Shown here piece after piece: positions 34,191 to 46,800 of a DNA stretch of 64,000 nt (the stretch's first letter is position 1; each line of letters opens with the position of its first letter). Origin of the DNA: Dreissena polymorpha (lineage: Eukaryota > Mollusca > Bivalvia > Myida > Dreissenidae); NCBI RefSeq assembly GCF_020536995.1, contig NC_068359.1, forward strand, positions 60,815,615-60,879,614, in the 5' to 3' direction. The notes below the pieces were generated by a model, which saw nothing but the letters and a program-made list of their open reading frames with translations, did no database searches and was not told the origin of the DNA. The translations under genes and the position numbers were made by a program.

Positions 34191-37100
34191 TTTTAGCTCA
34201 CCTGAGCACAACGTGCTCATGGTGAGCTTTTGTGATCAACTTTTGTCCGTTGTGCGTCATCCGTCGGCAACATTTTGCCTTGTTACCACTCTAGAGGCCA
34301 CATTTATTGTCTGATCTTCATGAAACTTTGTCAGAACATTTGTCCCATTGATAGCTCGACTAAGTTCGAAACTGGGTCATGCTGGGTCAAAAACTAGGTC
34401 ACTAGGTAAAAAAAAAGAAAAACCTTGTGAACACTGTAGAAGTCACATTTGATGCCCAATCTTCATGTAACTTTGTCAAAATGTTTGTCTAAATGATATT
34501 TTGTTTGAGTTCAAAGATGGTTTCGGTCCGTTGAAAAACATGAACGCCAGGGGGCAGGGCAGTATTCCTTATATGGCTATAGAGAAACCTTGTGGACACT
34601 CTAGAAGTCCCAATTTTGGCCCAATCATCATGAAACTTGGTCAAAACATTGGTTTCATTGATATCTCGGACGTGTTCGAAAATGGTCCAGATCGGTGAAA
34701 AAACATGGCCGCCAGGGGGCGTGCAGTTTTCTATAAATGTATTAAGTGAAACATGGGAACACTCTTGATGTCACATTTTTGGTCCAATGTTCATGAAATT
34801 TGGTCAAAACATGTGTTTTTTGGATATGAAAATGGTTTGGATCGGTAAAAAAGCATGGCGGCTGGGGGGGGGGGCATTTTATTCTTATATTTATATAGTA
34901 ATTACAGCTTTTGAACACTATATAGTTTATCAGGTCAAGGGAAATAACTGCAAATGAAAAATTATGTCTAATTGTCAGAGTTTTCTCCCTTTTTAAAATA
35001 TTTGTTTTAAGCACAAGATTAAGTGGAATTAATTATAAGTTATAGTTTTACATTCTGGAAGATAGCAAACTTTTGAATACGTTTTTATTGTTTAATGATT
35101 CTGTACAATATGGCATTCTTTTGTCAAACAATTAAAGCGAGACTATGCGATTGTTATATGTGTTAAATTGTAATATATTGATAAATACATGTTAAAATAA
35201 CACAAAATAGGCAAGATATTGAAGACGAATTTCATAAAATGCAGCAAAGACAAATTAGCGCCCCGAGTCGATGGTGACGAAGATATTTAGTAATATTTTC
35301 CTACAAATTACCGAAGAATTGGTCTTTTTATTAGGATCGGAGTTAGTGTTCGTGTGTCATATGAATAGACATCGCTGCAGGAATTTAAAAACAACCATTA
35401 AACTTAATTAAAATTCACATCATACATTAATGATATACATTCTGGCAATTTAGACTGTACAGACATTTTCGATTTCAGCATTAAATATCTCGCTTATTTC
35501 GCATTTTTCGACACATGTTCTTCTTAAGTTTTATTTTAAATTATATTGAAATGTATGACCTTGTTAACACTCTAGAGGTCACATTTATTTTCTGATCACT
35601 ATGAAACTTGGTCTGAAGATTTGTCCCAATGATATCTTGGATGAGTTTGAAAATGGTTGAAAATGGTTTTTGTTGCTTTAAAAACATGGCCACCAGGGGC
35701 GGGAAATTTTTCCTTATATGGCTATATATGGCTTTATTAAAACCTTGTTAACACTCTAGAGGCCACATTTATTGTCCAATCTTCATGAAATTTGGTCAGA
35801 AGATTGGTCACAATGATTTCTTGGCTGAGTTAGAAAATAATTATGTTTGCTTGAAAAACATTGCTTCCAATGGGGCGGGGCATTTTTCCTTATACGGAAA
35901 ATCTTGTTAACACTCTAGTTTTATTTAATTCAGTTGCCCAATCTTCATGAAATTTGGTCAGAACATTTGTGTCCTGTGTAGCAAAGTTTGGTTTTATTTT
36001 GTCAGTATTATGTACCATTAACTGTTTTATTTAATTTTTCATAACACAGAATTTTCATAATTAACAACTGTTTTAGTCATTATAACTTTTGTTAAGCCTA
36101 TCAACTAAGAGAAAGCTGAAATGAAGACAACATGTACACAATTTTGCAGTATCTATCTCCATTGTTTAACCTGCCGAGTCGTATTTCCCAATCTATTTTT
36201 AGTTCTGTTCTAGAATGTGTTAGACCCCAGATATTGATCATTGCAGTGTGTAACTATTCACCACTCAGCTTACTGACCCTCTCACTGTGCTGTATGCCAG
36301 ATGTTAATATCAGTGGTCAGTAATAAAAGCTGGTTGAACTGTTTGATATATTTTATTTTCACAGTGGGAGTATTTAATGCATGTTTTTAACAATTAACAA
36401 AAAATATGTAATTTAAATGGGAACTTCATATCAAAACAAGATTCCATAATGATTCACTCTATATAATCATATTAAAGATATGTTAGCAAATATCAAATGG
36501 ATAGTCTATAAAAAAAATAATGAAATAATTTCAATTATAAGTTTCTGGAGATAAAAAACAAATTCAGAATAATCTTCATAATCAAGATTTACCTTTCTTA
36601 TTTGCGGAGTTCATTTATCAAGATTAATCATTTTCAGGCTTAATGTATTTAAACAATGTCAGAAAATTGAAAATAAAACGGTAATGAATGATACACAATA
36701 TTAATGAAATGAAATATAAAATTGATACATTTTCAAATTTCTAAATTGTTTAGTGTAAAACACCCTACTGTTGAATAATATGTTTATAAAATGATTAAAG
36801 TAAACGGCAATACCTTTATTTAATTGAATTACAACCAGTCAGCAGTGTCATCCTGACCGGAAATAAGCGATTGTGGAATAAATATTTCCGCATTACATAA
36901 TGCTCACAAAGTTACATAACTTGTAACCATCCCGTGACCAGTTCACGTGCGCAAGTAAACGAGACCGCACTACCACACCTGGATACGACATTTGAGTTTA
37001 AAATAGTTTGGATCTATAAAAAAAACATGGCCGTCAGAGGGGGGGCTTTTTCCTTATATTTATATAGTAAAAAAGCTTGTGAACACTCTAGCAGTCACAT

Positions 37101-37473
37101 TTTTTACTTAATCATCATAAAATTTTGTCAAGACATTAGTTATGTGGATGTCTTGGACGAGTTTGAAAATGGTCGTGATAAGTGGAAAAACATGGGCACC
37201 AGGCAGTGGGGCAGTATTCTTTATATGTATATAGTGAAAACATGTGAACAGTCTAGAAGACATTATCTTCATGACATTTGGACATATCTTGGAAGAGTTC
37301 AAAAATGGTTCAGCTCTGTTAAAAAAAACATGGCTGCCAGAGGGCCATTTGTTGTTCATTCTTCATGAAACTTGGTTACAACATTTGTTTCATTGATATC
37401 TTGGGCTGCAAAGAACAGGTCATTTCTTTTTATCTTAAATGAGCGACTTTGGGCCTTTCAGGCCCTCTTGTTT
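34191..37473 (-). mobile_element. Composite HINE-like element, ~180-bp units, interrupted
   Basis: On the minus strand: AAACAAGA, hairpin GGGCCT-GAA-AGGCCC, M CGCTCATTT. The far end is the strong hairpin GCTCACCATGAGCAC / GTGCTCAGGTGAGC. Bodies at 34200-34970, 35560-35990 and 36990-37420 share units with TTGTGAACACTCTAG, CATGAAACTTGGTC and AAAACATGGCCGCCAGGGG. Unrelated AT-rich sequence lies at 34990-35560 and 36000-36930, so this may be one split element or two truncated ones. Confidence 0.55.
36000..36930. other. AT-rich interruption, no feature recognised
   Basis: Unique AT-rich sequence between blocks of the 180-bp repeat. I see no open frame with splice sites and no recognisable repeat. 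Confidence 0.4.
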
Positions 37474-37753
37474 GTACTTTCTCATACATTAATGGACAAA
37501 TTACATACATTCCAATAATATACAAACATGATATTTTGCTCTAGATTGTAAAAATACACAGGTCTGTTACCATATAGGTTTACTATTTTATGTTTAAATA
37601 AAATCTTGTAAAAAAATAGTTGTAACTTTTTTTGTGGAAGGTAAATGTTTTTCTCATAATAACAATAAATTGAATAAATAAATACATATATAGTAATATA
37701 AATAATGTTTGCCTTCACTGCAAAACAAACAGTTCTCGTATAATTGTATTATA

Positions 37754-38300
37754 AACAAGCAAATTCATTGAATTGATATCCCCTGCTAATATACTTCTGG
37801 ACACAAATATTTCTGGACGAATGGACAACACCAAAGTGCATCATCCTCTTATCCATGTATATACTCATACCAAATTTCAATGAAATCAGTCATAGCACTT
37901 CCAAGATATGGCTCCAGACACACAAAAAGCATTTTTTTACGATACAAAGGGCCATAACTCTGTTATTATCCAATGGTGTACAATGCCATTTGGCGTGCAT
38001 CATCCTCTTATCCATATATATACTCATACATAGTTTCAATGAAATCCGCCAAAGCACTTACAAGATATAGTTCCGGACACAAAAAGCATTTTTTCAAGAT
38101 ACAAAGGGCCATAACTCTGTTATTTTCCAATGGTGTACAACGCCATTTGGTGTGCATCATCCTCTTAACCATATATATACTCATACCAAGTTTCAATGAA
38201 ATCCGCCAAAGCACTTCCAAGATATGGCTCCGGACACAAAAGTGCCAGACTGACAGACACGGCCAAAACAATATCCCTCCGCCTATGGCAGGGGATAATA
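37754..38300 (+). mobile_element. Composite HINE-like element, TATCCCC class
   Basis: AACAAG, hairpin AATTC-ATT-GAATT, M TATCCCCTGC. Three ~165-base units with GCATCATCCTCTTATCCAT, TTTCAATGAAATC and AGGGCCATAACTCTGTTAT follow. It ends CTGACAGACACGG plus hairpin TATCCCTCCGCC-TAT-GGCAGGGGATA; the last arm contains GCAGGGGATA, the exact complement of M. The sister element is at 39945. Confidence 0.75.
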
Positions 38301-38461
38301 ATGAAAAGAACTATTTGAAATACACGTATCTATGTGGTATAGTATTCAGACGTTTTTAAAATCAATTAGGATTTTCTGACTGAATCTCAAGCCCCTTAAA
38401 TATTGTGTTTTATCTGAATCTTTGAAGCATACCTCAGCAATTTCAATTCCAATATATTTAA

Positions 38462-38690
38462 GCCTTTACCACTTGGACACTAATTTGTAGTCCCTTACAA
38501 AGTTAAATTTAATTCAATACATTTCTTACTAGATTCAAATTTTAAAGACTTCATTTCCAACCATTAGATACTGATGAGCAGCAAACAGCATAAAACCTGA
38601 ACAGACTGCAAGTTACTTGCAGGCTGTTTTAATTTTATGCTGTTGGCGCATAGCCCTCTTCACTTTGCTTCTTAGTGCGAAAGGGTCTAA
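38462..38690. mobile_element. Hairpin MITE, family C
   Basis: Diverged termini (CCTTTACCACTTGG and GCGAAAGGGTCTAA) around the pair GCAAACAGCATAAAACC and TTTTATGCTGTTGGC. It lies between two composite elements. Confidence 0.75.
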
Positions 38691-38880
38691 ATTGTTTTTT
38701 ATTTGAATCTTTGAGGCATACCTCAGCCATTTTGATTCCATTTTCTAAGTAGACAGCTTTAATGTGGAACATAATTTGTTATGTTGACATACATAACACC
38801 CAAATATACTCTTTTATAATTTTCAAACTTTTGAGTTCTTAATTCCTGTTCATCAAATGTTTGCCGGTTAAGTTTGATAA

Positions 38881-39397
38881 AACAAGAGATGTGCTTGTCA
38901 GAAACACAATGCCCCCTATTGCGCCGCTTTGAAGCCATATATTTGACCTTTGACCTTGAATGATGACCTTGACCTTTCACCACTCAAAATGTGCAGCTCC
39001 ACGAAAAGTAAGAGATTGAATGGAGAAATGAATTATTATTTTTTTGACCTTGAAGGATGACCTTGACCTTTCCCCACTCAAAATGTGCAGCTCTATGAGA
39101 TACACATGCATGCCAAATATGAAGTTGCTGTGTTAAATATTAAAAAAATTATGATAAAACTTTAACAAAAGTTAAAGTTTGATGAAAGAAAAATACAATT
39201 ATATTTGACCTTGAAGGATGACCTTGACCATGACTTTTCACCACTCAAAATGAGCAGCTCCATGAGGTACACATGCATGGTAAATATCAAGTTGCTATGT
39301 TCAATATTGCAAAAGTTATCAAACTTTAACCAAGGGACTGACAGACAGACAGGACAAAAACAATATACCCCCGATCTATCTATCCAGGGGCATAAAA
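38881..39397 (+). mobile_element. Composite HINE-like element, ATGCCCC class
   Basis: AACAAGAG, imperfect hairpin around GTGCTTGTCAGAAACAC, M ATGCCCCCTA. The body is three units with TTGAAGGATGACCTTGACC and CACTCAAAATGTGCAGCTCC. It ends with a CTGACAGACAGACAGG tract and hairpin TATACCCCC...GGGGCATA. It is in the opposite orientation to the copy at 32052. Confidence 0.7.
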
Positions 39398-39944
39398 TAA
39401 ACTAGTAACACATTTTACAAGATTTCAATATGACAAGTGCATATTCCTATATACTTAGTCACTTTGGAAAAAAAATCTGACTCCTTTATTTTAAAAAACT
39501 ATTATTTCATGCAATTTTTATTTAATTTTTGTAAGTCTGTTTTTGTTCAGTGTCACAGTTTTGAACATGATATATACTAAAATACATATCAAAATAAAAT
39601 GCTTAATTTTGTTACATTGAACAGCTTCTACAGAACCTTAAACATAAAAGATGTGTTGTCTGTTGTACAAATCAATGCTTGAGCATTAAGTATCAAGGAC
39701 ACTTACTCAAACATCTGATATGGCTTTTTATATTTATTACGGGAAAGAGTTTAGCTTTTCATTTTGAAGATATGCATAGATAACTAAGGAAGGGGGAGAA
39801 AAAAAAAATGGAGAAAAAACGCATATTTCAAAGAAATTATTGTGCGATAATTCGGTCCCTAAGAGAGAAGAAAAAACGCCATGTCAAAACAGTTAGATTG
39901 TAATATACACGTACATACATGTAAGTACATGAAAATACAAAAGC
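39398..39944. other. Intergenic, no feature recognised
   Basis: Unique AT-rich sequence. Nothing coding or repetitive is evident. Confidence 0.4.
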
Positions 39945-40555
39945 AACAAGCAAATTCGTTGAGTTGATATCCCAAGCCAAATAAACTTTGTGTATGAATC
40001 GGTGCAAATCTCTTGATATACAGTGTAATCATTATTTGTAGGGTAATAATTATTAGGTAATAATGAAGTGTAGAGTAACTGTTATGAAATGCAATTCTGC
40101 TCATTGATATCTACAGAGCCATTAAGTTTAATGTTTAAATGTGGTCTCATATCTGAGATATAGCACTGAAAATTTCCATTATACAAAACAACAAACGGCA
40201 ATAACTATTATTAAAATAAGTGAAGAGTTATTGTTCTTAAGCATTGCACTTCTCCACATTAATATCATAACACCCATGAAGTTTCATATTTAAATCTTGC
40301 ATGGTATCTCAGATACAGCCCTGAAAAAATCATCATACAAAAAACAAACAATGGGCAATAACTCTTATTAAAGAAAGTGTAGGGTTATGGTTCTTGTGCA
40401 TGTCACTTCTCCTCATTGATTTCTATACACCTTTCATGTTGATATCTTATATTCTTTCCGAGATATAGCCTTTAAAAGATTTGTGAAGGACGGAAGACTG
40501 ACAGACCGACAGACAATGCCAATTCTATATCCCTCCGCCTTTGACTGAAGATAGC
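39945..40555 (+). mobile_element. Composite HINE-like element, TATCCC class, decayed
   Basis: AACAAGCAAATTCGTTGAGTT then M ATATCCC matches the start of the element at 37754. About three ~160-base units with GCAATAACTNTTATTAAA and ACTTCTCC follow. It ends with CTGACAGACCGACAGACAA and an eroded hairpin TATCCCTCC...GAAGATA. Confidence 0.6.
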
Positions 40556-40806
40556 AAATGGGTCTGTATTGATCTCTGGATTTTTTCTAAAGCAAAATAT
40601 TTCGAATATCAACTATATTATTAATGAAACATATAAGAACTGCCATCATTCATTACTGCTAAACAAATGTTCAGTTGAGCCATCTATTTTTTTTTAAAGT
40701 TGAACCCAGCCAAATATATTGGCTCTTAACCCTCAAAACGGTTTTCCCCTGATGGCAATCATCTTCTTTTTCACACTAAATCAAGTCCTTTGATCATCAA
40801 ACTCCA

Positions 40807-43800
40807 TCAGGTCATACTATTCTCATCAATGTCTACCAAAGCAGGTGCATTAGAGGTTGATGCCGTTTCTTTACCCTTCGTCTTCTTGGTTTTCTTCTTA
40901 GTCTCTGCCTTGCTAGCAGACATTTCCTCCTGTATGCCAGTAATGTACTCCAGCTGCAGGAAAACAAATCACAATACACTGTTAACCCTTAACCACTCAG
41001 ACATGCATTTTGACACATTTGTTTTCCCATAGAAATTCAAATTAAATTAAACACTTTTATACATGTAGATTCAGGTTTTGATGGCTTCATTTCCAACCCT
41101 AAGATACAGGTAAGCAGCAAACAGCATAAAGTTTGAACAGCCTGCAAGCTACTCGCAAGCTGTTTTGTGCTGGTTGCATACAGCCATTTTCACTTTGCTT
41201 CTGAGTGGGAAAGGTTTAACTATGAGATTTCTATTCACATAAGTGTGGTTTAGCGTGACTTGATAGAGTCTTGTTAGTAAAGATGTCAGAATTATGCAAA
41301 ATCTGGCTCTTTTTTCCTGGTGCATCATTTAACATTCACCTTCTTTCTTTAGAAACCAACAATCGAAACAGACTTCTAGGCTTATAGTTCTGAGCATTCA
41401 GATTTTGTCGACATTTTCTCCTGTGTTTGTTATGATTATTTGACACTCAAAACTCAACGGGAAAAAAACAATCAAAATAATATAAAATTTACAAGAGATG
41501 TGTTTGTCAGCAACACAATGCCCCCTATCGCGCCACTTTGAAGCCATATATTTGACCTTTGAACTTGAAGGATGACCTTGACCTTTCACAACTCAAAATG
41601 TGCAGCTCCACGAGAAGTAAGTAAGAGATTCAATGGAGAATTTTTTTTTTATTGATTTGTTAACCTTAGACCTTGAAGGATGACCTTGACAATTCACCAC
41701 TAAAAATGTGCAGTTCCATGAGATACTCATGCATGCCAAATATGGAGTTGCTATCTTCAATATTGCAAAATTTGACCTTTAACCTTGAAGGATGACCTTG
41801 ACCTTTCACCACTCAAAATGTGCAGCTCCATGAGATACTCATGCATGCCAAATATGGAGTTGCTATCTCCAATATTGCAAAATTTGACCTTGAAGGATGA
41901 CCTTGACCTTTCACCACTCAAAAATGTGCAGCTCCATAACATACGCATGCATTTTAAATATCTAGTTGCTATCTTCAATATTGCAAAATTTGACCTTGAA
42001 GGATTGCCTTGACCTTTTACCACTCAAAATGTGCAGCTCCATGAGATACACATGCATGCCGAATATCAGGTTGCTATCTACAATATTTAAAAAGTTATGG
42101 CCAATGTTAAGTTTTTTGGACGGACGGAATATTTGACATTTGACCTCGAAGAATGACCATGATTTTCACCTTTCACCACTCAAAGTGTTCTGCTCCAGAA
42201 GATACACATGCATGCCAAATATCAAGTTGCTATCTTCAATAGTGAAAAAGTTATGTCCAATTTTAAAGTTTTTGGGCGGACGGAATATTTGACATTTGAC
42301 CTTGAAGGATGACCTTGACCTTTCACCACTCCAAATGTTCAGCTCCAGGAGATACACATGCATGCCAAATATCAAGTTGCTATCTTCAATAGTGAAAAAG
42401 TTATGGCCAATGATAAAGTTTTCGGACGGACGGGATATTTGACATATGACTTTGAAGGATGACATTGACCTTCACCTTTCACCACTCAAAATGTTCAGCT
42501 CCAGGAGATAAACATGCATGCCAAATATCAAGTTGCTATCTTTAATAGTGAAAAAATTATGGCCAATTTAAAGTTTTCTGACGGACGGACAGACACCATA
42601 TATTAGACAATTGACCTTCACCTTTCACCGCTCAAAAAGTGCAGCTCCATGAGATGCACATGCATGCCAAATATCAATTTGCTATCTTCAATAGCGAAAC
42701 AGTTATGACCATTTATTTAAGTTTTCGGAGGGACGGATGGACATACTGACTGACTGACAGTTCAACTGCTATATGCCACCCTACCAGGGGCATCAAAATT
42801 CAATTGTCACAGAATCAAAGTAAGAGTAAAAGAAAAGTCAAGATCATGATACAAGTTCCTTGACCTTCAACCTCCACATCGATAATCATATTTTTTTCAT
42901 CTCAAGTTACCATCATCCTATTATGCAAGATTTACTTAGGTTAACAGGAAACAAATCGTCTTCATTTTAGATAACAAGCCTTTGTGACCTTTACCTTTGA
43001 ATTAAACTTGCATGATCAGCGGTCAAAGCATTCTCCTGATTTTGATTAAGTATACATACTGACCACTTTCAGCCCAGCATGGATTGAATTTGGATATTAT
43101 TATTATCAATTCAATGGTATTACACCACTAACAATGCATTTTCTTGTCAGTAAAATTTTAATAAGCAAATATATCTCAACAATTAAAACAATGTTTGGTT
43201 GCATTTCAAATTCTTTACATAAAAAAATTGCCAATTTAAACAAGCCTATATTAACAAGGGACTAAATTGTCACAAAACCAGGTTTTCAATTTGAAAAAAA
43301 ATAGTCTGATCAAGGAAGACAATTCAAAATGTGCATTGTTACCCCCCTTGTGTAAGATTCAATTTATTTATACTCGTGGCGACCTTGATTTCAATTTGAA
43401 CAAAAGTCTGATAAAGGGAGACCAACTCAAAATGTGCATTGTTACTGATTGTTCAAAGTTACCTCTCTGGTTTCAAAATCAATCTATTTTTAGTCATGGC
43501 GATTTATGGCCATTTTTGACCTTTGAACTCAAAGTGTGACCTTGACCTTGGAGATATTGACGTAATTCTTTCGCGCTACACACCGTCCAATGATGGTGAA
43601 CAAATGTGCCAAATGATTTTAAAATCTCACAATGAATGACATAGTTATGGCCTGGACAAGCTCATTTATGGCCATTTTTTAACTTTGAACTCAAAGTGTG
43701 ACCTTGACCTTGGAGGTATCGTCGTAATTCTTTCGCGCGACACACTGTCTAATGATGGTGAACAAATGTGCCAAATCATGTTAATATCTCACAATGAACG

Positions 43801-46800
43801 ACAAAGTTATGGCCCGGACAAGCTTGTTTGCCCGCCCGCCGACATTCGCCAATCTAATAACCAGTTTTTTCCTTCTGAAAACCTGGTTAATAAACATACA
43901 TTAAAGACAAAAAAAATCTCTTTAAACAGCAAGTTTAATAGCTTACCAGTTTAGGGCTTTTTCGTACCAACATTTTCACATCATCAGCATTTATTGTTGA
44001 TCTTTTTGCATGTCTGAAAACAACAACACATTTTTGTTCTTGAGATATTTTGCTATAAATTTGGACATGATGTTTTAGGATATAACATTACCGGTATTTA
44101 ACATGCTTATTTGCAATTAATTTACATAAATTGGCGAGGGAAATAAGTAAATTTGCTCAAATGCAGCTAAACATTTTAGCAATTATCATTACAAAGTAAT
44201 TGATACCTATATAGATGGTATTTAGGCATCATACACAGACTGGTTTATTTTAAGAGCTTAAAAAGGTCCTTTAAAACAAAAATGTGTATACTACATGTAC
44301 GAGCACTTAAACATGGCGCACTTACTTTGCAAATAATTCCAGATCTGTTGCAAAGTGTTCACATTTTTTCCATGTGGTTTCTGATATTGCTGCTACAACC
44401 ATCCTGTTTAATTTCACATCCTTCTCTTCACAGTCTTCCTTGCAGATTTTTAATGTTGTGTGGTGAACAGCTGCTTTCAGTCTCTGATAATACATACAAA
44501 GTTAAAACTAACAAGAAGACTTTAAAGCAGGGCTTTCTTTTGCTGATTTTATAGCAACTATCCACTGGTCATATTCTCAAACTCCTTCTAAATATTACCA
44601 ATTGATGGTTTTACTTTAAAGTTTTAAAAAGTTGTTAAAATCAACCGGACCTGATGTCATACAGGGGTTTTTCTGCCTATTTTGGGAAAAGGAGTCTGAC
44701 CATATTGGGAATTTTTTATCGACAAAATTGGCCATTTTGGGAATTTTTGCTTCGATGAAACGGCTCATTTGGGAAAAAAATGTGAATATATCATGCTTAA
44801 ATAATTCAGTAGTTTAACAAATAAATTTGTTTTTATTTGTTATTTTGTCTTCTTTATATAAACAGATGCAATATTGGGCATGTTCAACGTTTATTCAAGT
44901 ACTGCAGTTTTGTTTTTCAGTTACAGTTACACTAGCTCTGAGATAAGAACTGAACAGTCAAAACCTTATAGCAGATATTTTTGACCAAAACAAACACTGG
45001 TTAGTCACACAAGATATAAGACACTAAATTCTAAAAAAAAAAAAAAATTTTTTTGGAAATTGGGAATTTTTTTTATAATTTCGGTTTGGGATCGGGTCCG
45101 TTTGCTTTGGGAGTGCCTCCTTTTCCGGAGGCACAGACAGTGCTGAAAAACCCCTGTCATATATTATATTACGCCAGAAATAAAACTGAGGTTTATAGGT
45201 GGAAAGAACGTTCATACCACGTGATGATTATAAATCACTTGGAGCGCTATTTTTAGCAAAGCGGATTGTTGATTCTTAATAGAGATATAATCCTTTAATA
45301 TGTATACATGTATTTCATCAAGCAAGTATACATTTGTAAATCATGAATTGATATTCAGGTCCCAGGGACCTCAATCTATTAAATCTGCCGCCGAATTTCG
45401 GCGGCAGTCCCCCACCTGGAAAGTTGTTTTTTTCCCCAAAAAACTGATTTTTCCCCCTCATAAAATGAAAAAAAATCAATAAAAAAAATCACTGATTTAT
45501 AGTTGAAAATTGACTTTTTTTTGCGTACTATACTATCTAAGCTTATTTAGCTCTAATGGAATTGGTGGTATGTAACCTAAATCAATTAGATGCTCAATAA
45601 AACATCAGAAAAAAACACCCAGATGATCAAGAACTGCCAGAAGGTTAAGGTCAAAACAACATCATGTCTCATAACAGCAAGTCTTATCATAAAATCAACA
45701 GTAAAACATTCGCCAAATGTAAAAAAATTATCTTCTGTTCACAGCTGTGGTGTAGTGGACTTTTAAATAAGATTACTGTTATATAGATTGAGTAAAAGTC
45801 AAATATATAGAAATATATGTTTATAAAAGTTAAACACAGTTGTTGTTTTTTGTAATAAAAATTTCCCCATTGACAAAAAAATTCCCCCTCTTAAGGGCTG
45901 CGGACCCCTTCCCCCAAAGTAGTGTGAGGGGTACCCATTCCAAATTGAAAAGTATTAATATATGTTTCCCAGATCATGGGACCTAAAACTCCCAATTAGG
46001 TCTCAAAAAATGAAAATTAAAGAAGTTTTAACACTGAATTAATTCAAAATCCAGCTCAACACATGTAAGCTGAATCTTAGTAAGTACAATATTGACATAA
46101 TATTAATTCACAATTTTAAAGTATGTGTAAGCAACAAATCAACAATACTATTACTAAAAAATGTCCAAATTTTAGTAAAATATGTTTTTTTTTTCTCAAT
46201 TCAAAGGAACTGGCCCCCATTCCCAAACAACAAATGAATATCATGGGTTTTGTAAATCATATTCCCAAAATGGTGAGCAAAACAGGAACTTCAATGCACC
46301 ATATTTGACGTTGAAAATAGATTAAATTTTAAACAAAGCTGTGCTCTCCTTGGTTAGTGTTTTTCCCAGGCCATTTTAGCGTGGCGAAAAGCCACGCCGC
46401 CCTCCCGGATCGCCACGCTGCCCTTTTTAAAGGCAAATTTCGCCACGCGCCCTTTTTTTTCAAAGGCACATTTCGCCACGAAATTTGCCTTACGATCTAA
46501 CTTGGTCCGCAAAATCAGCTTCCTTGATTGTCTGTGACGCTCCGACTGTGCTTGATTTACTCGAGAGGCGTAAACGTCTAATCGACTATATTTAATTGAG
46601 CAGATTTAATCTATAACAGTGCTCGATTAGGTCTTACTGGCTGCCCCAAAGCTGTGAATTAGTCATGCGTGAATAACCCCGTGTCAGTATCAATCGATAA
46701 TGCCGGAGGCTATGTTATACCAAGCGCACTTTTCGCTCGGCAATGTGTACTCCTCCACGATATAATCATTACTTCGGAGACATTTGATGAAAAACTCGAT

